DNA of 64,000 nucleotides from an uncultured Bacteroidota bacterium (GTDB lineage: Bacteria; Bacteroidota; Bacteroidia; Flavobacteriales; Flavobacteriaceae). Each line of letters begins with the position of its first letter. Within the stretch, counting starts at the first letter, position 1. Made by a program: the position numbers and the translations under genes. Positions 26,090 through 35,924 of this stretch are shown here, one piece after another. Below the pieces are notes generated by a model that was not told the origin of the DNA, searched no databases, and saw nothing but the letters and a program-made list of their open reading frames with translations. The stretch lies in contig CABYPD010000004.1 in assembly GCA_902520835.1 (NCBI GenBank), positions 1 through 64,000 on the forward strand, written 5' to 3'.

Positions 26090-29000
26090 ATGAACAGAAA
26101 TCTTAAAATAAGTATTTTATTAAGTTTTCTATTAGTTATTTTACATCTAATTCCTTTAGATGGGAGAATTGAAAATACGTTTGTGTTTTTTATCGGACGA
26201 TTTCACCCTATTCTTTTACATCTTCCAATTGGTGGGTTAATAGCATTATTTGTAATGGAAATTATAAATAGTTATAAGCCAAAACTTAAACTTGATTCTG
26301 CATGTAACATTTTACTTTGGTTTTCGATTATTACTATTTTTCCAACTACACTCCTTGGTTTTCTTCTTGCATCAAATGCAAGTTATGATGACGAATTGTT
26401 AAACATACATAAGTGGCTAGGCTGGTTTACTGCTTTGTCCTGTATATGGCTATTTTATCTTAAGAGTCTAAAAAATAAAAAAGGGGTTTTTCAATACAAA
26501 TATGTACTTTACTTTAATGTGATTTTTTTATCATTAGCTGGACACTTTGGGGGGATGCTTACTCACGGAGAGGACTATCTAACTAAATATATGCCAAAAG
26601 GATTAAAAACAGTTTTGAATATTTCTGATGAAGAAGATTTTATTTTAGTTGATAGAAAAATTGATTCAAGCTCTGTTGAATTAACTTATTATACAAATCA
26701 TATTCAACCAATTATTCAAAATTATTGTTATAAATGTCATGGTGAGGAAAAACAAAAAGGAGAAATGCGGTTTGATAATTTAGACTGGGATATGATAAAT
26801 GGATTTGATGGTGAAAAATGGAATTTGATGCTAAATGAAATTAATTTAGGAGAAATGCCGCCAGAAGATCAAGATCAACTTACTGATAAGGAAAGGAGAA
26901 TGTTAGTTGATTGGATTTCAAAAAATTTAGAGATAGCTGCTGAAGCAAAACAAAAAGACAATAAGATAGTAATGAGAAGAATGACAAAATCTCAATATAC
27001 TAATTCATTAAATGAACTTTTAGGTGTAGATATAAATTTTGGAGATGTTTTACCAAACGATGGAAAATCTAAAATGGGATTTAGTAATAATGGAAATATT
27101 CTTCAAACTTCATCACTTCATATTGATTATTATCAAAAATTAGCAAGGGAAGCTTTAAACAAAGCAATTGTCAATGGAAAGAAACCTGAGTCAAAAAAAT
27201 ACAAAGTCACACTAGGCAAAAATAAGGGTGATGGGGTTTCGGGTGCCGAATTTGGAGGCTACCAAACAGCACCTATCAGCAATGAAGATTTTATTGTTCA
27301 AATATTTGGAAAGAACGATTCCGTTAGAAATATCAAAAATAAAATTGGAATTGGCATGAGAGGATCAGCAAGTAATAGATACTATGTGGTTGATGATGGT
27401 ATGATTTTGAATTCTGCTCTTCCTGCAAAAGAAGTAACTCCAAAATCATGGCAAGGACCCTCCCCGAATTTAAAACTACTTATAAAACAGGACTTTCCAA
27501 GAGAAGGTAAATATGCTTTTAGGGTTGAAGCGTCCAAAGGTTATAATTCTTTGTCTATTGAAAGACTAATTGACTTAAGAGAAAAGAATCTTTTAATGGA
27601 TTTAACTAATGCTGTAACAATTCATGCTAAAGATTTAGAAGAGAACAAAAAATTTATTTTAAAGGATAAAAAATGGCTTATTCCTAAAGAATTTGCTAGT
27701 TGGTCTGAAATCGAATTTTCATATAATATTCCAAAAGATGGAATTTATAAAATTGATTTAATTCATCCCTATGTTGATTCTGATGTAATGCCATCTTACA
27801 GAGTTAGTTTATTTGGCAAAAAAGAACATGGAATTGTTAGTAAGAGATTAGACAGAATGAATAGAACAAGTAATAATGAAATTACAACGCCAGTTACATT
27901 AGCCTATTTTTCAAAAGGTGAGCATAAGGGCTACATAGGTGGTAAGTTTTTTGTTGGTTTCAGTAAACTAGTATTCACACCCATAAGTGACGATGATCCA
28001 TTACCAAAAATTTTAGAAGATGAAGAATTGAAAAATAATTCTAAGTATTTAAATGCAAATCCTTCAATATTAGCTTTCGCTGGTTCAAGAACTGATGATG
28101 GAATGGATTATAAAGCTCTTGATGATCCAGTTGAGGTTAAAACACCTTATGGAAAAAGTAAAATATTTGAATTTACTGGAATGCTTGAAAATTTACCTAT
28201 ACCTATGGCTGATAATGATGTAAGTGGTGAATTGGCCAATATATTGACTTTCGGCCTCTGGAATAATCATTTAGTAAAAGAAAGTAAACTGAAAGGGCCT
28301 CCCTTACTTGTTAAGTCAGTAGAGTTCGAAGCTCCATATTTTCCTACATGGCCTCCAAAATCTTATACCGATATATTTTTTGAGTCTCAAAATAGAAATA
28401 ATAATCAACTGTATGCAAAAGAGGTTATTGAAAAATTTATGATTAGAGCATTTAGAAGACCTCTTAACGAAGGTGAATTAGATAGATATTTAGATTTTTG
28501 GAACAATATAAAATTTGATTTTAAATCTTTTGAAGATAGTGTTAAAGAAGTTCTAATTGCTATTTTATGTTCACCAAACTTCATTTACTTAAATCAACCA
28601 GTAGAATATGAGAATGAAAATATTAATGATGAGTTCTATTTAGCATCTCAATTATCTTATTTTTTATGGAATTCACCACCTGATGAAAGGTTAATTGAAT
28701 TAGCTTCTAAAGACAAGCTATACAATAATTTGACAAGAGAAATTGACAGAATGATTGACAGCCCCAAAATTAAAAATTTTATTGATGGATTTTCATACGA
28801 ATGGTTAAGATTGGATAGACATAAAAATATGGATGTTGATGTTAATAAGTATGTAGATTACACAAGGTTTGTCAAAGAAGACATGTTCAATGAAACTTAT
28901 GAGTTCATGAAATACGTCCTTAAAAATGATCTGAGTATTTTAAGCTTTATTGACTCAGATTTTGCTATGCTAAATCAAAATCTGGCTGAATTTTATGGAA

Positions 29001-29665
29001 TTAATGGTGTTTTAGGAAATGAATTTCGACCTGTAAAATTGGACAAAGATCAAAATAGGGGTGGACTTTTATCTCAGGGCTCTTTCTTGACAGGACACTC
29101 AGATGGTGTTCAGCCTCATGCGATTAAGAGAGCTGTCTGGTTAAAAGAAAAAATATTAGGAGATCACCCACCACCACCACCACCTAATGTGCCTGAACTT
29201 AATCCTGAAACACCAGGATTTGAAAATTTAACCCTAAAAGAACAACTATTTTTACATAGAAATAAAGCTTCTTGTATTGACTGTCATATGAAAATAGACC
29301 CATATGGTGTAGTGTTTGAAAATTATGATGCTACTGGAAGATATCAAAAAATATATAATGGAAATTTAATAGATTCGAAATCTACATTACCGGATGGTAA
29401 TGAGGTTGAAGGTATTCAAGGGATTAAAGACTATATTTTGAATTTTAAAACAGATGAATTTACAAAATCACTAGTTTCAAATATGTTTGCTTATGCAAAT
29501 GGACGTGATGTTGGTTTTGCAGATAAAAATGAAATTAATTATATTGTAAATCAAGTAATTAAAGATAAATATAGTTTTAGGACCCTGATTAAGGAAATTA
29601 TTTTCAGTTCCTCGTTCTATAAAACAGATAAAAATTGGTTGAGTAAACTATTTGCATTAAAATGA
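26090..29665 (+). CDS. PSD1-type cytochrome c/DUF1587-DUF1592-DUF1588-DUF1585 protein with N-terminal membrane domain
   Basis: About 150 N-terminal residues form a multi-helix membrane domain ('FHPILLHLPIGGLIALFVMEI...GGMLTHGEDYL'), like DUF2231. A cytochrome c-type site follows at Cys213-Y-K-Cys216-His217. Then come DUF1587-like ('RRMTKSQYTNSLNELLGVD'), DUF1592-like ('ANILTFGLW...EVIEKFMIRAFRRPLNEGELDRYLDFW...SYFLWNSPPDERLIELA') and DUF1588/1585-like blocks, the latter with Cys1062-I-D-Cys1065-His. Proteins of this kind abound in Planctomycetes and Verrucomicrobia, paired with DUF1552; their role is not established but is often linked to polysaccharide breakdown or redox chemistry. The stop overlaps the DUF1552 start. 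Confidence 0.85.
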   Translation: MNRNLKISILLSFLLVILHLIPLDGRIENTFVFFIGRFHPILLHLPIGGLIALFVMEIINSYKPKLKLDSACNILLWFSIITIFPTTLLGFLLASNASYDDELLNIHKWLGWFTALSCIWLFYLKSLKNKKGVFQYKYVLYFNVIFLSLAGHFGGMLTHGEDYLTKYMPKGLKTVLNISDEEDFILVDRKIDSSSVELTYYTNHIQPIIQNYCYKCHGEEKQKGEMRFDNLDWDMINGFDGEKWNLMLNEINLGEMPPEDQDQLTDKERRMLVDWISKNLEIAAEAKQKDNKIVMRRMTKSQYTNSLNELLGVDINFGDVLPNDGKSKMGFSNNGNILQTSSLHIDYYQKLAREALNKAIVNGKKPESKKYKVTLGKNKGDGVSGAEFGGYQTAPISNEDFIVQIFGKNDSVRNIKNKIGIGMRGSASNRYYVVDDGMILNSALPAKEVTPKSWQGPSPNLKLLIKQDFPREGKYAFRVEASKGYNSLSIERLIDLREKNLLMDLTNAVTIHAKDLEENKKFILKDKKWLIPKEFASWSEIEFSYNIPKDGIYKIDLIHPYVDSDVMPSYRVSLFGKKEHGIVSKRLDRMNRTSNNEITTPVTLAYFSKGEHKGYIGGKFFVGFSKLVFTPISDDDPLPKILEDEELKNNSKYLNANPSILAFAGSRTDDGMDYKALDDPVEVKTPYGKSKIFEFTGMLENLPIPMADNDVSGELANILTFGLWNNHLVKESKLKGPPLLVKSVEFEAPYFPTWPPKSYTDIFFESQNRNNNQLYAKEVIEKFMIRAFRRPLNEGELDRYLDFWNNIKFDFKSFEDSVKEVLIAILCSPNFIYLNQPVEYENENINDEFYLASQLSYFLWNSPPDERLIELASKDKLYNNLTREIDRMIDSPKIKNFIDGFSYEWLRLDRHKNMDVDVNKYVDYTRFVKEDMFNETYEFMKYVLKNDLSILSFIDSDFAMLNQNLAEFYGINGVLGNEFRPVKLDKDQNRGGLLSQGSFLTGHSDGVQPHAIKRAVWLKEKILGDHPPPPPPNVPELNPETPGFENLTLKEQLFLHRNKASCIDCHMKIDPYGVVFENYDATGRYQKIYNGNLIDSKSTLPDGNEVEGIQGIKDYILNFKTDEFTKSLVSNMFAYANGRDVGFADKNEINYIVNQVIKDKYSFRTLIKEIIFSSSFYKTDKNWLSKLFALK

Positions 29666-31008
29666 GTAAAAAATCTTGGCATTTGGACAGGCGAACCTTT
29701 TTAAAAGGCTTAGGAGTAACATGTATGTTACCATACTTTGAAGCAATGTCAATGACAAATTTTTCTAACTTATCAGAACCTGCTGCCACCAAAAGACTTT
29801 GTTTTCTTTATTTTCCAAATGGTGTAGGGTTACCTCCAGTTGATAGTGAATATTATAGTAATTGGCATTGGTTTCCAATTGGCGAAGGCAAAAATTATAA
29901 GTTAACTAAATCACTATCCCATCTTGAAAGGCATAGAAACGATATTTCGATAATTGGTGGTCTTAGCCATCCAAATAGTAGAAGTGTATTGGGTCATATG
30001 GCAGGTGATTCTTTTTTAACAGGAGGTGATTTAAGAGGGTTATACAAAAATAGCATTTCTGTTGACCAAGTTGCTGCTGATAAATTAAGTCAATATACTC
30101 GATTTCCATATTTATCTTTATCAACTGACGGAGGTGTTGGTTATAAGTCTAGAACTTCAACATTATCATTTAATTCATCCGGAAAACCAATCCCTTCAGA
30201 ACATAGATTAAGAGATATTTTTGAACGTTATTTTTCACCTAATGGAGGATCATCCACTAACGATAGAAAAAAAAGTCTTAAACAAGGAAAAAAAATTGTT
30301 GATTTAGTCCTAGAAGATAGTAAAAGTTTGAAAAATAAGCTTGGATCTAATGACCAATCAAAACTTGATGAATACATGACATCACTCAACCAAGTAGAAA
30401 TGCAACTTGTTAGAAATGAAAAATGGTTAGATATTCCTATGAAAGAGTTTGATGCAAGTCTTTTAAATTTAGATGTTGACCCTACATCTGCTCCTCAGGA
30501 TTACGTTCGCTCAATGATGGATCTTATTGTTTTAGGTTTTCAAACTGATTGTACAAGGGTAATTAATTACATGATGGCACGTGAAGATGGAATGGGATTT
30601 GGTGATAACTTTCCCAAAATTGCCTTAGGATTAGCTGGACATCACACAATTTCTCATGATGTCACTACAGGTCACTGGGAAGAATGGGGGCGTTTAGATA
30701 GGTGGTATTCAAAACAATTCTCATATTTTCTCGATAAAATGAAAAACACCAAAGATATTAATGGTTCTTTATTAGATAATACTCTTGTTTTATATGGGAG
30801 TGCATGTAGTACAACTCACAATGCTAGAAATTATCCTTTAATTCTTGCAGGAGGATCTAAATTGGGGTTGAATCATGGTGCATACACAATATTCGATGAG
30901 AAACATGAAAGACTTTCTAACTTATATTTAAGTATGCTACACAAGCTTGATATTGAACAAGAAAGTTTTTCAGATAGTACTGGAAAATTACATACTAACA
31001 TTATTTAA
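29662..31008 (+). CDS. DUF1552 domain protein
   Basis: The protein begins 'SWHLDRRTFLKGLGVTCMLPYFEAM', a twin-arginine-type leader, then shows 'RLCFLYFPNGV', 'ISIIGGLSHPNSRSVLGHMAGDSFLTG' and 'LYGSACSTTHNARNYPLILAGGSKLGLNHGAY', all features of DUF1552, an alkaline-phosphatase-fold relative also called DUF1501-like. It is the standard partner of PSD1 proteins. ATGA overlap with the gene before and one-base overlap with the gene after show a tight operon. Function is unproved. Confidence 0.85.
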   Translation: MSKKSWHLDRRTFLKGLGVTCMLPYFEAMSMTNFSNLSEPAATKRLCFLYFPNGVGLPPVDSEYYSNWHWFPIGEGKNYKLTKSLSHLERHRNDISIIGGLSHPNSRSVLGHMAGDSFLTGGDLRGLYKNSISVDQVAADKLSQYTRFPYLSLSTDGGVGYKSRTSTLSFNSSGKPIPSEHRLRDIFERYFSPNGGSSTNDRKKSLKQGKKIVDLVLEDSKSLKNKLGSNDQSKLDEYMTSLNQVEMQLVRNEKWLDIPMKEFDASLLNLDVDPTSAPQDYVRSMMDLIVLGFQTDCTRVINYMMAREDGMGFGDNFPKIALGLAGHHTISHDVTTGHWEEWGRLDRWYSKQFSYFLDKMKNTKDINGSLLDNTLVLYGSACSTTHNARNYPLILAGGSKLGLNHGAYTIFDEKHERLSNLYLSMLHKLDIEQESFSDSTGKLHTNII

Positions 31009-31364
31009 TGTACATGAAAATGAAAAAAATTATAATTCTAATTACTTTATTAATTCCTTGTTTAACGTTTTCTCAAACCGCAACAAAAAGTCAAGAAAAC
31101 AGGTCTAATATGATAACTAGTTACGTGATTGAAAAACTGGAATTAAATCAGGAAAATGCTGATTTTTTTAGAAAAGTTCACCTGTTTCAAATTGTAGACA
31201 ATGCTTTGAAAATAAAGGAAAATAATGCGACATCTGCTGAAGAAAAAAGAATTATCTACAGAAAAGGTTATGAAAACTTAAAAGCTAAACTTTCAGAAAA
31301 GATGGGAAATAAAAAGGCACTGGCAATTTTAAGAACTGCAAACGAAGCTAGAACTAAGCAATAA
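31008..31364 (+). CDS. Small secreted protein of unknown function in the PSD1/DUF1552 operon
   Basis: 118 residues with a signal peptide ('KKIIILITLLIPCLTFSQ') and a helical, Lys/Glu-rich mature part of about 95 residues ('MITSYVIEKLELNQENADFFRKVHLFQIVDNALKI'). The pattern of an alpha-helical periplasmic protein, like Spy/CpxP-type small chaperones, is suggestive only. The ATG overlaps the stop of the DUF1552 gene by one base, so it is the third gene of the operon. No cysteine or heme motif appears in the mature part. Confidence 0.65.
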   Translation: MYMKMKKIIILITLLIPCLTFSQTATKSQENRSNMITSYVIEKLELNQENADFFRKVHLFQIVDNALKIKENNATSAEEKRIIYRKGYENLKAKLSEKMGNKKALAILRTANEARTKQ

Positions 31365-31369
31365 TTTTT

Positions 31370-32500
31370 TTATTCAATTATTGAAAACTTAAATGATGTT
31401 TTGGAATAAAATTTTTTTCCAGGCTCAAGTTTTGTTGATGGAAAATTTTGATTATTTGGTGAGTTTGGATAAAACTGAGTTTCTAAGCAAAAACCTGATC
31501 GATTAATATATTTTAAATGCTTTTTCGAATTTAATGAACCATCTAAAAAATTACCTGTATATAATTGAACACCAGGGAGATCAGAAAAAATCTCCATATT
31601 AATTTTGGTTTTATTACTATTTACTTCACCTATTTTTCTAGATTTTTTATTGTAATCATTTAAAACCCAACAATGATCATATCCATTACCTAGTTTTAAC
31701 TGTTTATCTTCAATATTTATATCCTTGCCAATTTTTTTAATTTTTCTAAAATCAAATGGAGTGTTCTCAACACTTTTAATTTCCCCGGTTGGAATTATCT
31801 TTTCATTAACAGGCAAAAATGAATCTGCATTTATTAAAAGATTATGATCGAGTATATCACCTGAACTTTCACCTGATAAATTAAAATAAGTATGTTGGGT
31901 TAAATTAAGTACAGTTGGTTTATCAGTTTCTGCTTGATACTCAACGACTAGTTCATTATCTTCAGTTAAGGTATACTTAACATAAGTATTAAGATTACCA
32001 GGATATCCTTCCTCCATGTGTTTGGACAAATAATTAAGTTTTATGGAATTATGATTAATCGAATCATAACTTACCACATTCCAATTCACTTTATCAAATC
32101 CCTTAATTCCACCATGTAGGGATGTTCCATTATTATTTATCGTTATATTATAATCATTATCGTCAATTGAAAAAGAACCATTATCAATTCTATTAGCATA
32201 CCTGCCTACAATAGCACCGAAATATGGATGACCCTCTAAATATGAATCGAAATCATTAAATCCCAAAGCTACATCAATCAAATTACCATTTAAATCTGGA
32301 ACTTTAATACTGGTAATTATACCTCCATAAGTAATTAATTCAACTTCACATTTATCATTTTTTAATAAATACTTATACACGTTTTCTCCATTTTCTAACT
32401 TTCCAAAAATCATTTCATTTTGTTTTTGTAAATCACATGAATTTATCATTAAAAATTTTAAAATTAAAAATGTTAAAAAAAAATTTAATCCTTTAAACAT
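31370..32500 (-). CDS. Aldose 1-epimerase (galactose mutarotase), lipoprotein
   Basis: The protein has a lipobox near residue 22 ('FLMINSC') and the mutarotase fold: 'YGGIITSIKVPDLNGNLIDVALGFNDFDSYLEGHPYFGAIVGRYANRI', 'LTQHTYFNLSGESSGDILDH' with the catalytic His, and 'RSGFCLETQFYPNSPNNQNFPS' with the catalytic Glu. The enzyme interconverts anomers of galactose and similar sugars. A lipid-anchored version is common in Bacteroidetes and would act in the periplasm. It is convergent with the previous operon five bases away. Confidence 0.9.
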   Translation of the reverse strand: MFKGLNFFLTFLILKFLMINSCDLQKQNEMIFGKLENGENVYKYLLKNDKCEVELITYGGIITSIKVPDLNGNLIDVALGFNDFDSYLEGHPYFGAIVGRYANRIDNGSFSIDDNDYNITINNNGTSLHGGIKGFDKVNWNVVSYDSINHNSIKLNYLSKHMEEGYPGNLNTYVKYTLTEDNELVVEYQAETDKPTVLNLTQHTYFNLSGESSGDILDHNLLINADSFLPVNEKIIPTGEIKSVENTPFDFRKIKKIGKDINIEDKQLKLGNGYDHCWVLNDYNKKSRKIGEVNSNKTKINMEIFSDLPGVQLYTGNFLDGSLNSKKHLKYINRSGFCLETQFYPNSPNNQNFPSTKLEPGKKFYSKTSFKFSIIE

Positions 32501-32540
32501 CGTTTAGGTCTAACTTTTGATTTAATATTATAAATATAAT

Positions 32541-33746
32541 ATGAAGTTTAATTTCTTTTTTATTTTTTTTATTTTTTCACTTCTAACCTTCAGTCAAGAA
32601 AAACAAATAAAAGCATACTTAGATTGCAGATGTGACGACAATTATTTAAAACAAAACACATCTTTCCTTGAATATGTAAGGGATCAGGATTTAGCTGATA
32701 TAGAAATTTTTATCCTTGATGTATATACTCCAACAGGATCAAGATCTTTTGAAATTAATATAGATGGGAATAATAGTTTCCAAGGAATAAATTCTACTAT
32801 GAAAGTTGTTGGATTTTCTAATGATACATCCAGTACCCTAAGAGATAAATTATTAAAAAAATTAAAATTGGCATTGGTTCCATTTTTGGATAAAGGAGGA
32901 TATAATTTAAATGTCAATATTGACAATCAATTCGAAGATCTGACCATTAATGATAAAAAGTGGAAAAATTGGGTTTTTGAGCTTTCTGGTTCATACAACA
33001 ATGACAAAGAAGAAAGTCGAAAAACAAACAGATATCAAGTTGAATTTGAAATTGATAAACTAACCCCTGAATGGAGAATTGGAATTGAACTAAGCAGAAG
33101 TGAATCTAATAGAAATTTTTACAGTGACAATAATATTTATAAAAGTAACAGAAAAACCACAAGTTTAAGGGCTAGAGTTGTAAGAAGTATATCTAATAAT
33201 TTCTCGGCAGGTGTATTTCTTGGTGGATTTCAAAACACTTATGAAAATGTAAATTTTCAAAGATATTTTATGCCTGCAATCGAATATAGTCTATTCCCTT
33301 ATGAAGATGTCTTAAGTAAAGAGGTTACACTTGCATATAGAATTGGTACTGGTAAAAGAAATTATATTGAAAAAACAATTTATGGTTACACAGAACAAGT
33401 GGTATTTCCTCATGGATTAACTTTAAATGTTAAGTTTAGGAAAAAGTGGGGAAATATAAGTTCAAACATCAGAGGCGATCAATTTTTAAATGATGGTACT
33501 AAAAAAAGGTTAACGTTGAGAAGCAATATTGATATAAGATTATTTGAAGGATTAGCAGTAAGGTTTTCAAGCAATATTAGTTTGATCAGAGATCAATATA
33601 ATTTAGCTGCTAACAGTAGCTCAACAATTGAAGACTTATTACTTCAACAAAGACAAATTGCTACTGATTATAAAACTGATTTTTCCATTGGACTAAGCTA
33701 TACATTTGGATCCATTTATAATAGTGTTATTAATACTAGATTATAA
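32541..33746 (+). CDS. Secreted, outer-membrane beta-barrel-like protein of unknown function
   Basis: A signal peptide ends at 'LLTFSQ'. Residues about 22-130 form an N-terminal domain ('KAYLDCRCDDNYLKQNTSFLEYVRDQDLADIEIFILD', then 'LKLALVPFLDKGGY'), and the rest is a series of alternating aromatic/polar strands ('WRIGIELSRSESNRNF', 'TSLRARVVRSISNNFSAGVFLGGF', 'TDFSIGLSYTFGSIYN') ending near the C-terminus as a membrane barrel would. I recognise no named family, though the domain with the D-C-R-C motif recurs, as I recall, in flavobacterial hypothetical proteins. Confidence 0.6.
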   Translation: MKFNFFFIFFIFSLLTFSQEKQIKAYLDCRCDDNYLKQNTSFLEYVRDQDLADIEIFILDVYTPTGSRSFEINIDGNNSFQGINSTMKVVGFSNDTSSTLRDKLLKKLKLALVPFLDKGGYNLNVNIDNQFEDLTINDKKWKNWVFELSGSYNNDKEESRKTNRYQVEFEIDKLTPEWRIGIELSRSESNRNFYSDNNIYKSNRKTTSLRARVVRSISNNFSAGVFLGGFQNTYENVNFQRYFMPAIEYSLFPYEDVLSKEVTLAYRIGTGKRNYIEKTIYGYTEQVVFPHGLTLNVKFRKKWGNISSNIRGDQFLNDGTKKRLTLRSNIDIRLFEGLAVRFSSNISLIRDQYNLAANSSSTIEDLLLQQRQIATDYKTDFSIGLSYTFGSIYNSVINTRL

Positions 33747-33779
33747 AAAGTATTTAATTATTTTAGATTACTGTTAATC

Positions 33780-35924
33780 ATGAAAAATAATATTTTTCTT
33801 TCGCTTTTTTTATGCCTCATTATTTCTTGTGATAATTCATTAAAAAAGATTAATGAAGATGCTTACATCAATGCTTTAAATCATATGCCAGAAAATTTAG
33901 ATAATTTTTTAAAAAACCAAATTATAGCGCAAAAATGGTTTGATGGATCTTTTTACTTTAAAACCAAAAGTGACTCAGTATCAAAATCTTATAAGCTTAA
34001 CATAAATAATCTTAGAATTATTGAAGAAAAATTTCCAAAAAATAATAAAAGTTCTAATTCTTTAGAGTTTGTATCGCCTGATGGCAAAAAAAGTATTTTT
34101 ATTAAAAACCATAATCTGTGGGTAAAGAATTTAGAAAGTAACTCTACAAAGCAACTCACATTTGATGGTTATAAAAACTATGGATATGGTACTAACAATG
34201 CAGGTTGGATAAGGAACAATAGACCTGTTTTAAAATGGTCACCTGACTCTAAAACCATAGTAACTTTCAGGCAAGATGCAAGAGAGGTTGGAGAAATGTA
34301 CTTAGCTTCGACTAATGTAGGTCATCCAAAATTAGAAAAATGGAAATATGCTCTTCCCGGCGATAAGAAAATCTTCGAAATTGAAAGAATATTTATAAAT
34401 ATCATTTCTGGGAAAATAACAACTTTTAAAATGGGTAGAGATTTTCAAAGATCAACAACAACAGATCATATTGCGGATAGAGATGGAACTTTACTTGATG
34501 CAAATTTTAGTGATGACAGTAAGAAACTTGCATTCATATCCTCAAGTAGAGATCATAAAGTTGCTCACTTACAAGTGGCAGATGTTAAATCTGGAAACAT
34601 CAAATCCATTTATAAAGAAAAAACTAATACTTATTATGAATCTGGTGTAAGTGGAGAAAATTGGAGAGTTTTTTTTAATTCCAATGAATTTCTTTGGTAC
34701 TCAGAAAAGGATAATTGGGGGCACTTGTATCTTCACGATTTAGCAACAGGAAATTTAAAAAATAGGGTTACTGAAGGTAATTGGCTTGTTAGAGATGTTT
34801 TACATGTCGATGAAAAAACAAGGGAAATTTTTTTTACAGGTGGAGGTAAAGAAAAAGGTAATCCATATCATATTTACTTATATAAAGTCAATTTTGATGG
34901 ATCAGGTTTAGTTTGTTTAACACCAGAAAAAGGAACTCATACTATTTTCGCAGCAAATGATTGGAAACATTTTGTTACAACATTTTCTTCTACAGAAAAT
35001 GCGCCAATCACATTATTAAAAAATATTGAGGGAATCACGTTGAAGGAAATTAACAGAGTTAATATCTCAGATCTTGTAAACAATAATTGGCAAAAGCCAA
35101 TTGAGTTTACCGTAAAAGCTAGAGATAACGTAACTGATTTATATGGAATAATGCATTTACCAAGTTTTTACAATGAAAAAGAAAAATACCCGGTTTTAAA
35201 TTATATATATCCTGGTCCACAAGCTGGTAGTATTCGAGATTACTCATTTAAAACAACTACTCGTGATTTTCAATCACTAGCTGAATTAGGTTTTGTTGTT
35301 GTTGCTGTAAATGCAATGGGGACACCTGGTAGGTCTAAATCTTTTCATGATGTATATTATGGTAATATGGGTGATAATGGTTTAGCTGATAATATTAAAA
35401 CGATTACAGATCTTTCAAAAAAATATAAGGGAATGGATATAGAAAGAGTTGGTATTTGGGGACATTCTGGTGGTGGATTTGCATCAACTAGAGCAATTTT
35501 AGAGTATCCTGATTTTTATGATGTAGCTGTTTCAAGTGGAGGAAATCATGATAATAGAAACTATGCTGCTGATTGGGGAGAAAAATGGCAAGGACTACTA
35601 AAAATTTTAGATGATAAAAGATCAGATGATAATAATTTAAAAAAAACAAATTACGACAATCAAGCAAATCAACTTTTAGTGAAAAATTTAAAGGGAAAAT
35701 TATTATTGGCGCACGGAAATATGGATAATAATGTTCCTCCTAATAGTACTTTACTAGTTGTTGATGAATTGATTAAAGCTAATAAAGACTTTGATCTAAT
35801 TATTTTTCCTAATAAAAGACATGGATTTGGAGATCAAAGCAATTATTTCACTAGAAGAAAATGGGATTATTTTGTGGAACATTTACTAGGACTAACTCCA
35901 CCAGATGAGTTTAATTTAGATTAA
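33780..35924 (+). CDS. S9 family peptidase, DPP4-like, lipoprotein
   Basis: A lipobox (LIISC) precedes a DPP4-type beta-propeller ('WSPDSKTIVTFRQDAREVGEMY', 'RDGTLLDANFSDDSKKLAFIS') and a peptidase S9 domain with Ser563 in 'GIWGHSGGGFAS', the Asp in 'LLAHGNMDNNVPP' and the His in 'FPNKRHGFGDQ'. Such peptidases release dipeptides, often Xaa-Pro, in the periplasm. The active-site triad is complete and length (714) is normal. It overlaps the convergent PepSY gene by 14 bases. Confidence 0.9.
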   Translation: MKNNIFLSLFLCLIISCDNSLKKINEDAYINALNHMPENLDNFLKNQIIAQKWFDGSFYFKTKSDSVSKSYKLNINNLRIIEEKFPKNNKSSNSLEFVSPDGKKSIFIKNHNLWVKNLESNSTKQLTFDGYKNYGYGTNNAGWIRNNRPVLKWSPDSKTIVTFRQDAREVGEMYLASTNVGHPKLEKWKYALPGDKKIFEIERIFINIISGKITTFKMGRDFQRSTTTDHIADRDGTLLDANFSDDSKKLAFISSSRDHKVAHLQVADVKSGNIKSIYKEKTNTYYESGVSGENWRVFFNSNEFLWYSEKDNWGHLYLHDLATGNLKNRVTEGNWLVRDVLHVDEKTREIFFTGGGKEKGNPYHIYLYKVNFDGSGLVCLTPEKGTHTIFAANDWKHFVTTFSSTENAPITLLKNIEGITLKEINRVNISDLVNNNWQKPIEFTVKARDNVTDLYGIMHLPSFYNEKEKYPVLNYIYPGPQAGSIRDYSFKTTTRDFQSLAELGFVVVAVNAMGTPGRSKSFHDVYYGNMGDNGLADNIKTITDLSKKYKGMDIERVGIWGHSGGGFASTRAILEYPDFYDVAVSSGGNHDNRNYAADWGEKWQGLLKILDDKRSDDNNLKKTNYDNQANQLLVKNLKGKLLLAHGNMDNNVPPNSTLLVVDELIKANKDFDLIIFPNKRHGFGDQSNYFTRRKWDYFVEHLLGLTPPDEFNLD

